Assembly (NCBI RefSeq): GCF_004210375.1 | Contig: NC_134825.1 | Location: 67,943,558-68,007,557, forward strand | Source of the DNA: Tachypleus tridentatus | Taxonomy: Eukaryota; Arthropoda; Merostomata; Xiphosura; Limulidae | Direction: 5' to 3' | DNA: 64,000 bases | Shown: positions 21,067-32,822 of the stretch, piece by piece | Layout: every line of letters begins with the position of its first letter | Numbering within the stretch: position 1 is the first letter of the stretch | Notes under the pieces: model-generated | Told to the model about the DNA's origin: nothing | Database searches by the model: none | Seen by the model: only the letters and a program-made list of their open reading frames with translations | Position numbers and translations under genes: made by a program

Positions 21067-23144
21067 TAAACAATTTTAAATAATGAGATCAGGAGACCTT
21101 TAGCGAGAAGAAGAGAGAGGTTTCAAAGAGCTATCGAATACAAGGAAAAGAAGAACTTCCTTCTGAGTGAGATATATACACTTATATGGGTGAAAGAGCG
21201 CTAAGAAATACTCAAATAAGTTACAGAACCTGTTTAACGTGAGGAAGCCTAAGACTTCACCTGGACGACGAAAGTGCGGGTCGCCTAACCTAGAGCGACG
21301 CTGACAACCGCTTAGTAAAAGAACATGACGTCTAAAAAACCAAGACGCATGTTCTACCAGTGGCATGAAAAACAAGCTAAGTAAGTGTAGTTCATTAGGT
21401 GGCCAGATATCAAATCCCATTCATGGCCTGATGTAATGTGGCCAAAATTATCATCTTTTGATAAAGATAAAGATATTAATATAAGGAGAAAATGAAAAGC
21501 AAGAATAAAAATTGTTAACTAACTCCAGTGAAAATTATGAAAATGAAGAAGAAAGTGGAGAAACTTCTCATACTGTGATAGTTTCCTCCACCTTTATAAA
21601 TACTAAAAACAAACCAACTGGCCCAAATAACACCTTGAATGCTGATACACAACAATTAATGATATAGCCGAAATCCATTAACAAAATGAGGAACAAAACA
21701 CTGAAAAACAAGGTTTTACACAAGTGCTATCAAAAACAAAAAGACGAAATTCATCACAAAATGATACTATAAGGTCCGAAAAATAACACCAAAATCTAAA
21801 CAACCCCAAAGTCTTCTATAATCCAAAGTGTACCTCGCACATACAACCAACCGCAAATTGCGGTGGAAATCAGACGATGTAATCCAATTGTGGAAATCGC
21901 CAATGACAAGCGTTTACCCAGTGGCGGTGTCCTTGTTCGTGAAAAGGAGCTGCTGACCTCAAAAGCTACTAAAAGAATGGCCGAAGGACGCTTTTTACAC
22001 CTGGAAACATTAATATCCACCTACCAGGTAGCATACCACAGCCCAAGGTAATCGTAATTCGTTGGGTGCACTACGCAATTAACATAGAAGACACACAACA
22101 GGCACTACAGGATTAAAATATACCTTACAGTAAAGTCGAAAGAATAATATCCAAACAAACAAACAAACAAACTTAATAAGAGTAGACACAGAAAAAATTA
22201 CAACATTCTGGACCTAATAAACATCGGTATTAACTCTGTGGTACCAAAATTTTCAAGTAGAGCAATTGAAAAGACCAGCAATTGTAGTTATACAATGCAA
22301 TAATTGACAAAGATATGGTCACGTATCAGCGGCACGTTTAGCAACACCGAGGTGCTGTGTACATGGCGGTAAGTACCATATATTTGTCTGTAAAAAATAG
22401 TAAGTAATTCCTAATTGTTGCAACTACCTAGAAACACACACAGCAAACTACAAAGTTTGCCACTTGTACAAGAAAATAAAACAGCGTATCTATGAAATAA
22501 AACAACAAAACAAATTCCAAACGATATAAGTAATAAAACTGCACAACAAACACACACTGCTACAAAAAAGACATACAATGACAAATGCACAAAAGCTGAA
22601 GGAAAACATCACACAACAAAAATCACAAACAAAAGAACAACAAAACTCAACGAAAACAGTAAACAATACACAAAAACTTAACCAAAACACAGACAAAACA
22701 AACACCCAAGAGAACAACACTCATACAATAAAAGAGAGCACAAACGACGAAACAAGTTTAATAGTAAATGTAAATAAAACATCTTTACAGATTTCATTAC
22801 ACAATACACAAATTTATCCCAAACTAAAAACTGCTTTGATCTATTCATAAGCGCTGCAAGAAAATACATACCACAACTAATTACAACAATCACTAAATGC
22901 TTACTAAAAACATAAGTTCACAATTTTAGGCTCACTTACTTCCAAGAAACACGAAAGCGTAGACATAATAATAGAAATTAGCCCTGATATTATTATTCTA
23001 AGTGAAACCCTGATTTATCATAACAATAGATTTAAAATATGAAAATATATGGCAATTAGAAAAGATAAAACAACCATGATGTTAACAGAGGAATTATGTT
23101 ATTATATAAAATCTATATGACTTACATTAACAAAAAAATGAACC
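21067..23144 (+). mobile_element. Jockey-like LINE, 5' part with ORF1 (unit A)
   Basis: The longest 5' portion of the LINE in the window. 21,067-21,470 is the leader and start of ORF1. Further on is a gag-like ORF1 with a CCHC-type zinc-knuckle region at about 22,285-22,390 (QRYGHVSAA core; its second Cys codon is a stop and a later one reads Arg). Next come an Asn/Thr-rich tract and the endonuclease start with a PDIIILSET motif (about 22,980-23,010; the ETW glutamate). ORF1 has several stops, so it is dead. The Penelope-like element interrupts the endonuclease at 23,145 and LINE sequence resumes at 25,483. A nucleic-acid-chaperone ORF1 plus an ORF2 of endonuclease and RT is the known plan of this clade. 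Confidence 0.75.
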
Positions 23145-25482
23145 TAGAACTTCAACTGGCATGCTGCATGAAACCAGAGATTTGCGGACTTATACAACGA
23201 AACATAAACCAAATGACCACTGGGAATGACAAATACAAAAGATCTGCCACAAAAAAACTAGAAAATCTAAAATGCAAACAACAGAAAAGTCACCAACACG
23301 ACAAACCATTAATTGAACTCATAATTAACAGATACGACCGACAATTAAACACAGACGTGATACATCTACTTAACAAAGGATTCAACTTCGTAATAACACC
23401 TAGGTACATTCCAACCTTAGAAATTAATACAAGTTTAGAAGACCTAGTCAGGAGACTTGCGATACTTTCCCCAGAAAACAAAAAACAAGAAAACAACTGA
23501 AAACATCAGACAGAAAGAAGACAACTTCAAAATTTTATTGACATACAACATCCAAACTTCCAAGACAAAAATTAAAAATTTTATATTTTCCAGAAACACC
23601 TAAAAACATCTTAAACGATTTTTCAAAGAATTTTCTCATGAAACCATCAATATAATTTCACAAAACAGAAAGCTAACAAACAATTTCACAGAACAAGACA
23701 TTAATTCCATTACAAAACAAAAGCATAAAAATTCTAAAAGCAGATAAAAGAAACGCTATAGTCATAATGAATACGAATGAATGCATCCAAAAAATGAAGA
23801 ATATCCTATCAGACACATACAAATTTAAACCATTACAAACAAATGAAACAAAAACACGCGAAATGCAACTAAACAAAATACTACCAAAATTGAAAAAAGC
23901 CAACACAATTTCAAAATCACTTTAGTCCTAGCTACACAAGACCGACTCACGCACACCACAAATATAAGGCATCCCCAAGCCTCATAAACCAGATTGTCTA
24001 TTATGACCAATAATGTTCACTTATGAATCGTTAAATTACAGTCTTAATAAATACATGGCATGGGCCTTCTCCAAACATGTAACATCAGCCAGATCATTCA
24101 TCAAAGACTCTTTAAATTTGAAATCTAACCTATATCAACTTAATCATAAAGATTTAATGGCCAGTTTCAATGTTATATCCCTCTCTGTTATAGCCTTAGA
24201 ACTCTATATCCAAAACCCTAATCCATCAATAGACATTCCCAGTGACCAATTAGCAACCCTCATAGAATTCACCACGATGAAGACAAACTTAATGTTCAAC
24301 AACCACAACTACATCTAAACAAGTGGTCTAAGCTTGGGCAACCCAGTATCACCAGTTCTAGCCAATATGTTTATCACACAAGTTGAAACACAAGCAATTA
24401 ACATAGCAATACATTCACCACTATACTGGTACAGATACGTAGACGACACGATTGTGGGATTCATATCTACAGAAAACACACTCAATTTTTTCAATCACAT
24501 TAACTCTGTACATCCCAACATTAACTTCACGTGTGAACAGGAAGAAAACAATCACATATTATTTCTCAACCTTAAAATTACAAGAACCGATACACAATTT
24601 AAAACAGAAGTCCACCGAAAAATCACCCATACTGGACTATACATTCCCTAGGACTCAGCTCATGAAATGAAACAAACACTTAGCATACTAAGAAACCAAA
24701 TAAACACAGCCATAAAACTATGTTCACCAGATAAAATTAACGACGAATTAGACAACATGAAACAATACTTCATCAACATCAACAAGCTATCTCCACAATT
24801 CGAAGAAATCACGAAACCATATACTGCGGTATATATTCCCGACATCAGCAGAGAAATAACCAACATTTGGCAAAATCTAGGAACAAAATATGACATTTCA
24901 GTTAATACCAAATTTATTTAAAAACTAGGCACAAAACTGACGTATATACTATGTAAATATTACACTGAAAAACACCACACCAACATTGTTTATAAAATAC
25001 AATGTGATAACTGCCACGACTTCTGTATTGGTGAAACAAGTAGGAAAATGGAAACCAGATTCAAAGAACACAAAAAGTCACCTTCACACGTTTTCGAACA
25101 CTGCAACTCAAATAAACACAACTTAACCATACAAAACACCCAATTACTAAATAAAGAAACAAACATAAACAAACGCAGAATTAAAGAAGCCTTGCTTACA
25201 CAACAACTCAAACCCTAAATAAACCAATACAAAGAAACACCTTTATACGCATATTAATAAATATAATCAAACATCTAAGCACGCCCTCTACATTCCTAAA
25301 CTCAGTTAAACATCCCTCTTCAAACACATAGTCAGCTATCGGTCAGTTACCTCCTTCTTTCTTTGTGAACCTGACCATCACCGAAGTAGGTCGAAACGTT
25401 GTTCACTCCTCTACATAAAATTTTTACAACCCAAACCAGCCGTTTTTACATGTATATTTTTTTCTACAAGTGGGATTTCTTG
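23145..25482 (+). mobile_element. Penelope-like element (RT plus GIY-YIG), broken (unit A)
   Basis: A 5'-truncated Penelope-like retroelement inserted in the LINE endonuclease region. In order it shows an N-terminal segment with the LLNKGFNFVITP motif typical of the family (about 23,360-23,400), an RT region with the palm motif SFNVISLS and then SLGNPVSPVLANMF (24,329-24,372), the catalytic box YRYVDDT (about 24,430-24,450), and a C-terminal GIY-YIG-like domain (NIVYKIQCDNC, CIGETSRKMETRFKEHK, about 24,985-25,070). The 3' end holds a hammerhead-ribozyme-like word at 25,369-25,404. The reading frame is interrupted a few times, so it looks inactive. Such elements retrotranspose by priming at cut target DNA. 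Confidence 0.87.
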
Positions 25483-27127
25483 TTATCACTGATTGATATC
25501 CTGCTAGATAACCATTCAATTATAACAGAAGCAGGTATTTATTGTTCACCAACCAAATGTATTGATATAAACCTATTCCACAATATCTTTTCCCACAACC
25601 AAATACAATTGTAATAGGTGATCTGAATAGTGAATATAAAACTTTGGACGTAAATCCACCAACACAAACGGAAGACATCTATTGCAATTCATTGATGAAA
25701 ATAATATAGCCGTAATAAACGACAGTACACCTACGCATACTACGTACGCTATAAATACAAGAGATATCTTAGACTTCTGCCTCACATTCTTTAATATCAA
25801 ACAAAAGTTATTAAATTTTAATGTGAGAAAAGACGTTGACAGTGATCTTCTTCCAATATGGTGTACCTTCGATCTCGATCCCCATAAAGATGTAACCTTT
25901 AAACAAGACAAATTCAACTACAATTAAGCTAATTGCCAAGAATATCAGAAAGAATTAGACAACATATTACCAGAAAATGTTGAGCATACAGCCAACAACA
26001 AAGTAAAAGTTGATAGTTAGAGTCAAATAATCACAGAGTACCTACCAAAACCAGCATCGGATACTGTACCATAGGAACAACATAAAACTATAAATAACGC
26101 ATGGAAATCGAACAAACAACTAATAAAACAGAAAAAAAGACAATTAAATAGACAGATCATGGCAACAAGAGACAAAGAAATAAAAACACAAATAAGCAGT
26201 ATGAGAAATAAAATCACACCAGAAATTATATTGTTAAACGAAGAAAAATCGGATAACATTTGCTTCCAACTAAACGAAAAAAAAAAACGATTTTAGAAAG
26301 TTTCGGTCGCACCTATAAAGACTCACCAAAGAAGCCACAATAAGAAAATACCCAACACTAGAATAAAATAACACATTAGTGCACACCAACAAAGAAAAAT
26401 CAGAAGCCTTCAGACAAGAACTACAAAACACTTTCAAAACACAACGACCCAGACGTGAACACCTATTTTTACAATAGAGTAAACAATAACGTAACAAATA
26501 ACACAGAATTAGAAAGCCCATATTTTCAAAACAGCCCCCCTCCGGTATGCCTGCGCATTTACGACGCCTGAAACCGGGTTTCGATATCCGCGGCGGGCAG
26601 AGCACATGTAACTCATTGTGTACCTTTGTGCGTAATTCAACACAACAACAAACAACAAAACAACATTTTCCCAATCAATACTAACTACAATAACACCAAT
26701 AACATAAATAACTATAATAATGTAATGCTTACCAAAAATTTACATTAACAGAATCACCAGAAACTGACGGCAAACAAACAATTATCTTCAAAAAAGGCAC
26801 TTTGAAATTATTTGATCATCTATAAGCAATTTTTCATTATTCTTTTACCCTGGTTACTCTGGGAAGTAAGCTTATACATTCATATTTCATAAAGAAGGTG
26901 TGCCAGCCAATAAACCAAACAGTTATCGACCAATCAGCCAAACTAGAGTCATTATAAAATATACTACTTAGGACAGCATATATAGTACCCAAAACCACTT
27001 CAAAGTTTATGCATAAATATTCAAATACACAAACAATAGTAGATAGATCCTACCTAGTAAAATAAAATATTTCGGTAAAATTAGGAGAAAAAGTGAACTA
27101 TTATGCGAACTCGATAGGTATTGCATA
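25483..27127 (+). mobile_element. Jockey-like LINE, endonuclease to C-terminus (unit A)
   Basis: The continuation of the LINE after the Penelope-like insert. The endonuclease part has IYCSPTKCIDINLFHNIFSH-like sequence and the PTHTTYA and DILDFCLT motifs; the final catalytic motif reads SDLLPI in place of SDHxPI. The linker follows (MATRDKEIKTQISSMRNK), then the RT start (SYRPISQT, about 26,915). Sequence then jumps to the C-terminal end, so the RT catalytic core is missing. A SINE-C lies at about 26,527-26,662 in the linker and a mariner ends the segment. Confidence 0.75.
26527..26662 (+). mobile_element. SINE-C inside the LINE linker (unit A)
   Basis: A plus-strand SINE-C with head GCCCCCCTCCGGTATGCCTG, B-box region GGGTTTCGATATCC, the GCAGAGCACA segment and a tail CAACAACAAACAACAAAACA. 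The empty LINE site is preserved near 50,840. The precise target-site duplication is blurred. Confidence 0.75.
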
Positions 27128-28031
27128 CGAGGTTATTTCAAAAAAATACGCGGACTGTTTAAATTGCGCGGCTCCAGTTGGTTCCAGTGGAATCCGCATG
27201 CTGTCGCTAGGTTCGCACAGATCAGCTGATTACGATGCCATTTCCCGATTGCAGATATCTTCATTTGTGTATTAGCTACGCGGTTTTAAGTGAAGTGCGA
27301 TTTTTTCGTTTGGCGGATTCCAGAATGAATGACCTGAAGGAGCAACGAGTTGCTGTGAAAATTTGTGTTAAACTTGGAAAATCTGCGACTAAAACTTTTG
27401 CTATGCTTAACACGGCTTACGGTGATGTTGCTATGAAGCGTACGGCATGTTTCAAGTGGCATGAACGTTTTAAGGATGGTCGACAGTCCATTGAAGAAGA
27501 TGAGCGTCCTGGACGTCCTTCCATGTCAACTGACGACCCACACGTCGACAAAATCAACACCCTGGTGCGGGCAAATCGACGTCTGACTGTTAGGGAGCTT
27601 GCTGAAGAGTTTGGGATATCAGTTGGATCTTGTTACGAGATTTTGACCGAAAATTGAAGATGCACCGCGTTGCTGCGAAATTTGTGCCTCAGAACTCGTG
27701 CGTTTTTGGCCAAACACTCGATCACTGTTCTCCCTCCCTCCCTACTCACCTGTCCTTGCTCCTTGCAATGTTTCCTTGTTCCCCAAACTCAAAAGACCCT
27801 TGAAAGAAAGAAGATTTGAGACGATTCCCGAGATTAAGGCAAATGCGACGAAGGAGCTGGAGGACATTACAAAGAAGCGGACCAGGACTGTTTCAACAAG
27901 TGGAAACACCGTTGGGATAAGTGTGTGCGTTGGGGAGGAGAGTACCTTGAAGGGGTCCCAGACCTGTAACTTCTAAATAAAGTACATTTTGTTTTATGAC
28001 GTCAGTCCGAGTATTTTTTGAACAGCCCTCG
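27128..28031 (+). mobile_element. Internally deleted mariner (unit A)
   Basis: A 904-bp mariner bounded by TA at 27,126-27,127 and 28,032-28,033. The N-terminal frame (27,325-27,654, from MNDLKEQRVAVKICVKLGKS) is open through the helix-turn-helix and ends after CYEILTEN because of a lost A. It has the same central deletion as all other copies. The site without the element can be read at 51,690 (reading GCATATAGATAG), confirming TA as the target. Confidence 0.9.
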
Positions 28032-28149
28032 TATGTGATAAAGATAGTCCTAAACACCTCTCCCCGATTATTTGACAAATTAGGTTATTAACATAAAATT
28101 ATTTTAAAAATAAAGAAATAATGAAAATAAATAAATAAAAATAAAATGA

Positions 28150-28275
28150 GTATGTGTATTTTCTTATCACAAAGCCACAAGGGGCTATCTGCTTAGCCGA
28201 TCAAGGGAAATCGAATCCCTGGTTTTAGCGGTTTTGTTTAAATCCGAAGACACACCGCTATACTAGCGGGGGGCA
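28150..28275 (-). mobile_element. SINE-B (unit A, reverse)
   Basis: Minus-strand SINE-B, counterpart of 7,185-7,308, with a shorter 5' C-run (CCCCCGCTAGTATAGCGG on its strand). Confidence 0.74.
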
Positions 28276-28967
28276 AATATAATATATATATACATACATA
28301 ATAATAATAATAAATACTAAAATAAAAACATGCCACCTATGAGCGAGACATTAGTGAAGGAACTGATAGTGCAAAATACATGGACATTACCCCGAAGGGG
28401 TCTGAGTAAATATGGGTTACCTAATCCTCATATAATAATTTTAATATACTAAACATTTCACTCTAACAAAAAAAAAAAGAGAGGAAAAGGTCCAGTGCAA
28501 CTGACCTTCCTGGGTACACATACATATATACCCAAACGTTCAATCCATATGCACATATAATTTCCAGCCCAAATCTAGGGGCTCTCAGAAAGTAAAGAAA
28601 CAGGGTTGGAAGTAGTGTCTACATTATGTTTTCGAACAAAAAATTCTGTTTTTCCTCCATGTCTACAGCATTTATCGATTTTAATGAAGTCAAACTAGAG
28701 ATTTATATTAATTCAAGAATTTTATAATAGATATATCCAGAACAGGATTATTCTTCAAGCAGTTTTGGAAATATTGATTTCCACAAGCCGTACAAAATTA
28801 ATAGGAGCAGAGAAAACTCAGCTTAATTTTTTGAATAACAATGTCGCTTTTATTGATAATTTAAATTATATGAAAAATAATGTATCGCTATATTTATCGT
28901 AAAACATTATTATGTTATTTTGTTCAATTGCAGTTGATGAAAATAAAAGCATCCGTCAAGTTATACA

Positions 28968-29039
28968 AGCCACCATTGAGGTTCGAACTCACGACTCCTG
29001 GTTTACAAGACCAGTGCTCTACCCCTGAGCTATGATGGC
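28968..29039 (-). tRNA. tRNA-Thr (TGT)
   Basis: A 72-nt minus-strand tRNA, loop CTTGTAA, anticodon TGT. The acceptor GCCATCA/TGGTGGC, D stem GCTC/GAGC and anticodon stem are intact; the T stem has one mismatch (GTGAG/CTCAA). Boxes A and B are sound. A T4 run lies about 20 nt downstream. It is probably functional or only slightly impaired. Its 3' flank is the one fused to the chimeric CGT genes at 8,015 and 14,793. Confidence 0.9.
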
Positions 29040-29251
29040 TTGTACATATTTTTTAAAAACGCATTCTTTCTCTTTAATCTTCTACATTTTTTCAATATTC
29101 GCTTATTGTTCAGTGAATTAATTTAGCATTGTTAAAACGATCACACGTAAAAAAAATATAATATTAAGAACATCTCTTCGACAACATTTCCAACAGTAAG
29201 GTATTGTACTGTTTTCTCCTCTGTTCAGATATATAATAGTTGTTGTTTTAA

Positions 29252-29365
29252 ATTAAGCGTAAAGCGACACCGCGGACTGTCTGTGCTCCACCCACCATGG
29301 GTATGGAAACCCGGTTTTTGTTATTGCAAGACATTCCGCTGTGCTACTAGTGGAGGCGACACATA
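29252..29365 (-). mobile_element. SINE-C (reverse, end of unit A)
   Basis: Minus-strand SINE-C next to the TGT 5' flank; on its strand it has the AAACCGGGTTTCCATACCCA segment and the GTGGAGCACAGACAGTCCGC segment. It is more complete than the remnant at 5,620. The unit A/B joint follows about 10 bp later. Confidence 0.65.
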
Positions 29366-29532
29366 TAATAGTTCAATTGTGTTCAAGCATTGATTATGAT
29401 TCAATATGAATACTACTATTATTTCATTATGTTATATGCATCACCTGTACAAGAAGCCTCTTCATTATGTTAACACTTACGTAAGGTAAATATTACTCTC
29501 TTTAAATCATATATTTAAAATGCAAGCATAAA

Positions 29533-29603
29533 TTGTTAAAATCAGTAGTAGAGTGTTGGTCAAATAACCCATATGTTATGAGTTCCATCCTCGCAGTTGG
29601 ATT
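29533..29603 (+). pseudogene. tRNA-Thr pseudogene, AGT lineage (unit B)
   Basis: Same relic as 19,878-19,948, with the same anticodon-loop damage (CAAATAA) and altered box B (GTTCCATCC). Confidence 0.6.
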
Positions 29604-30048
29604 TCGTACTTTAACATTCAAACAATTAAAATTTAGTAGTGGATTCCTTCTCTCGTTTGTTTAAAAATATCGAAATTGACGAAAGTGTTTATGCGTTTAG
29701 AAGCTGTTTGAGATAATCCAATTAAATTATAGATATAATTATACTAAGGAAAAACATTCATTAATTTACTTCAACCAGTAACTAAATTCTTTTCCTAATT
29801 ATTTTACTACTTAGTAACTGTAACTATCTCAGATTATAAATGATATCACAAAGATATCAAAATTCTATATTTACTTATTCTAGAACATTACTTTTATTAC
29901 ATGTGGTTATTATTTTTATAAACATATTTCTTCATTAGAAATTATCGCACCCTGATCGGAATGTCTATAAAAATAATTCATTTTCTTAGGAATTTTACCA
30001 TCGACTTTTTTCTTGCTGAACACTTTTATTTCGATGATGCGTTTGTAA

Positions 30049-30171
30049 AACCCCCGCTAATACAGCGGTATGTCACCAGATTTACAACGCAAAAATCAGG
30101 GGTTCGATTCCCCTCGGTGGGCTGAGCAGATAGCCTTTTGTGGCTTTGCTATACGAAAAACACACACACGC
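30049..30171 (+). mobile_element. SINE-B with target-site duplication (unit B)
   Basis: Counterpart of 20,394-20,516. The right duplication GCGTGTGTAA (30,172-30,181) is intact and the left (30,039-30,048) has one changed base. Box B GGTTCGATTCCCC is intact. Confidence 0.86.
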
Positions 30172-30425
30172 GCGTGTGTAAGATGGCACGACGAACGCAA
30201 CGAACATGAATCAAAGACCGATTGAAGGGGGTCACCTCTTGTGGCCATTCGTAAAGCAATACACGAATATATTGTCCACCAGCCAGTCACACACGGACGC
30301 TTGCCGTTGCAACTTGTGTTCTTGTAAAGTAAGTAAAAAAGGTTCTCATGCCATAAATCACAAGCATAATTGTGAACTCTGAAGGTTATAAGACCTTAAG
30401 ATAAAAAAATTTGAAAAGCAATAAA
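30172..30425 (+). repeat. Spacer module S (unit B, second part)
   Basis: Counterpart of 20,517-20,775, close in sequence. Confidence 0.52.
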
Positions 30426-30486
30426 TACAAAAACAATTGGCTAATCTTAATTTTGGTTGTATTTACTCTTGAAGTAGAACGCTTTC

Positions 30487-30726
30487 AGAGACGAAGCCAG
30501 ATATGAAGGCAGTGGAATCGTAATGTGAGGTTCACGGGTTCGCATTCCCTTTACAACAAACATGTTCGCCCTTTCAGCGGTCGTGCCGTTATGATGTGAC
30601 AGATCAATTCCACTCTTCATTGGTAAATGAGTAGCCAAAGAGTTGACCGTGGTTGGTGATGGCTAGTTGCCTTCCCTCTGGTCTTACACTGCTAATTTAG
30701 GTACGCGAAATTCAAAACAAACAAAC
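30487..30726 (+). mobile_element. SINE-A (unit B)
   Basis: Counterpart of 20,828-21,066. Confidence 0.72.
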
Positions 30727-32822
30727 AATTTTAAATAATAAGATCAGGAGACCTTTAGCGAGAAGAAGAGAGAGGTTTTAAAGAGATATCGAATACAAGG
30801 AAAAGAAGAACTTCCTTCTGAGTGAGATATATACACTTATATGGGTGAAAGAGCGCTAAGAAATACTCAAATAAGTTACAGAACCTGTTTAACGTGAGGA
30901 AGCCTAAGACTTCACCTGGACGACGAAAGTGCGGGTCGCCTAACCTAGAGCGACGCTGACAACCGCTTAGTAAAAGAACATGACGTCTAAAAAAACCAAG
31001 ACGCATGCTCTACCAGTGGCCTGAAAAACAAGCTAAGTAAGTGTAGTTCATTAGGTGGCCAGATATCAGATTTAATTTCAAATGCAGTTAATAAAACCCC
31101 ATTCATGGCCTGATGTAATGTGGCCAAAATTATCATCTTTTGATAAAGATAAAGATATTAATATAAGGAGAAAATGAAAAGCAAGAATAAAAATTGTTAA
31201 CTAATTCCAGTGAAAATTATGAAAATGAAGAAGAAAGTGGAGAAACTTCTCATACTGTGATAGTTTCCTCCACCTTTATAAATACTAAAAACAAACCAAC
31301 TGGCCCAAATAACACCTTGAATGCTGATACACAACAATTAATGATATAGCCGAAATCCATTAACAAAATGAGGAACAAAACACTGAAAAACAAGGTTTTA
31401 CACTAGTGGTATCAAAAACAAAAAAGACGAAATTCATCACAAAATGATACTATAAAGTCCAAAAAATAACACCAAAATCTAAACAACCCCAAAGTTTTTT
31501 ATAATCCAAAGTGTACCTCGCACATACAACCAACCGCAAATTGCGGTGGAAATCAGACGATGTAATCCAGTTGTGGAAATCGCCAATGACAAGCGTTTAC
31601 CCAGTGGCGGTGTCCTTGTTCGTGGAAAAGGAGCTGCTGACCTCAAAAAGCTACTAAAAGAATGGCCGAAGGACGCTTTTTACACCTGGAAACATTAATA
31701 TCCACCTACCAGGTAGCATACCACAGCCCAAGGTAATCGTAATACATTGGGTGCACTACGCAATTAACATAGAAGACACACAACAGGCACTACAGGATCA
31801 AAATACACCTTACAGTAAAGTCGAAAGAATAATACCCAAACAAACAAACTTAATAAGAGTAGACACAGAAAAAAATTACAACATTCTGGACTTAATAAAC
31901 ATCGGTATTAACTCTGTGGTACCAAAATTTTCAAGTAGAGCAATTGAAAAGACCAGCAATTGTAGTTATACAATGCAACGATTGACAAAGATATGGTCAC
32001 GTATCAGCGGCACGTTTAGCAACACCGAGGTGCTGTATACATGGCGGTAAGTACCATATATTTGTCTGTAAAAAATAGTAAGTAATTCCTAATTGTTGCA
32101 ACTACCTAGAAACACACACAGCAAACTACAAAGTTTGCCACTTGTACAAGAAAATAAAACAGCGTATCTATGAAATAAAAACAACAAAACAAATTCCAAA
32201 CGATATAAGTAATAAAACTGCACAACAAACACACACTGCTACAAAAAGACATACAATGACAAATGCACAAAAGCTGAAGGAAAACATCACACAACAAAAA
32301 TGACAAACAAGAGAACAACAAAACTCAACGAAAACAGTAAACAATACACAACAACTTAACAAAAACACAGACAAAACAAACACCCAAGAGAACAACATTC
32401 ATACAATAAAAGAGAGCACAAACGACGAAACAAGTTTAATAGTAAATATAAATAAAACATCTTTACAGATTTCATTGCAGAATACACAAATCTATCCGAA
32501 ACTAAAAACTGCTTTGATCTATTCATAAGCGCTGCAAGAAAATACATACCACAACTAATTACAACAATCACTAAATGCTTACTAAAAACATAAATTCACA
32601 GTTCTAGGCTCACTTACTTCCAAGAAACACGAAAGCGTAGACATAATAATAGAAATTAGCCCTGATATTATTATTCTAAGTGAAACCCTGATTTATCATA
32701 ACAATAGATTTAAAATATGAAAATATATGGCAATTAGAAAAGATAAAACAACCATGATGTTAACAGAGGAATTATGTTATTATATAAAAACTATATGACT
32801 TACATTAACAAAAAAATGAAAC
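30727..32822 (+). mobile_element. Jockey-like LINE, 5' part with ORF1 (unit B)
   Basis: Counterpart of 21,067-23,144, with the longest surviving ORF1 frame in the window at 31,751-32,050 (99 codons, running into the zinc-knuckle region read in another frame). Slightly longer leader than unit A at about 31,066-31,096, where A has a deletion. The CCHC core QRYGHVSAA is again preceded by a stop codon in place of Cys. Confidence 0.75.

Larger units (their letters stand above)
19721..29374. repeat. 9.7-kb tandem unit A
   Basis: Unit A and unit B (29,375-39,113) are near-identical over about 9.7 kb. Order: AGT-type tRNA pseudogene, SINE-B, module S, SINE-A, LINE 5' half, Penelope-like element, LINE middle with a SINE-C, mariner, SINE-B, TGT tRNA, SINE-C. 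The joint between units (29,375-29,382) uses the short shared word ATTGTGTT. Confidence 0.87.
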
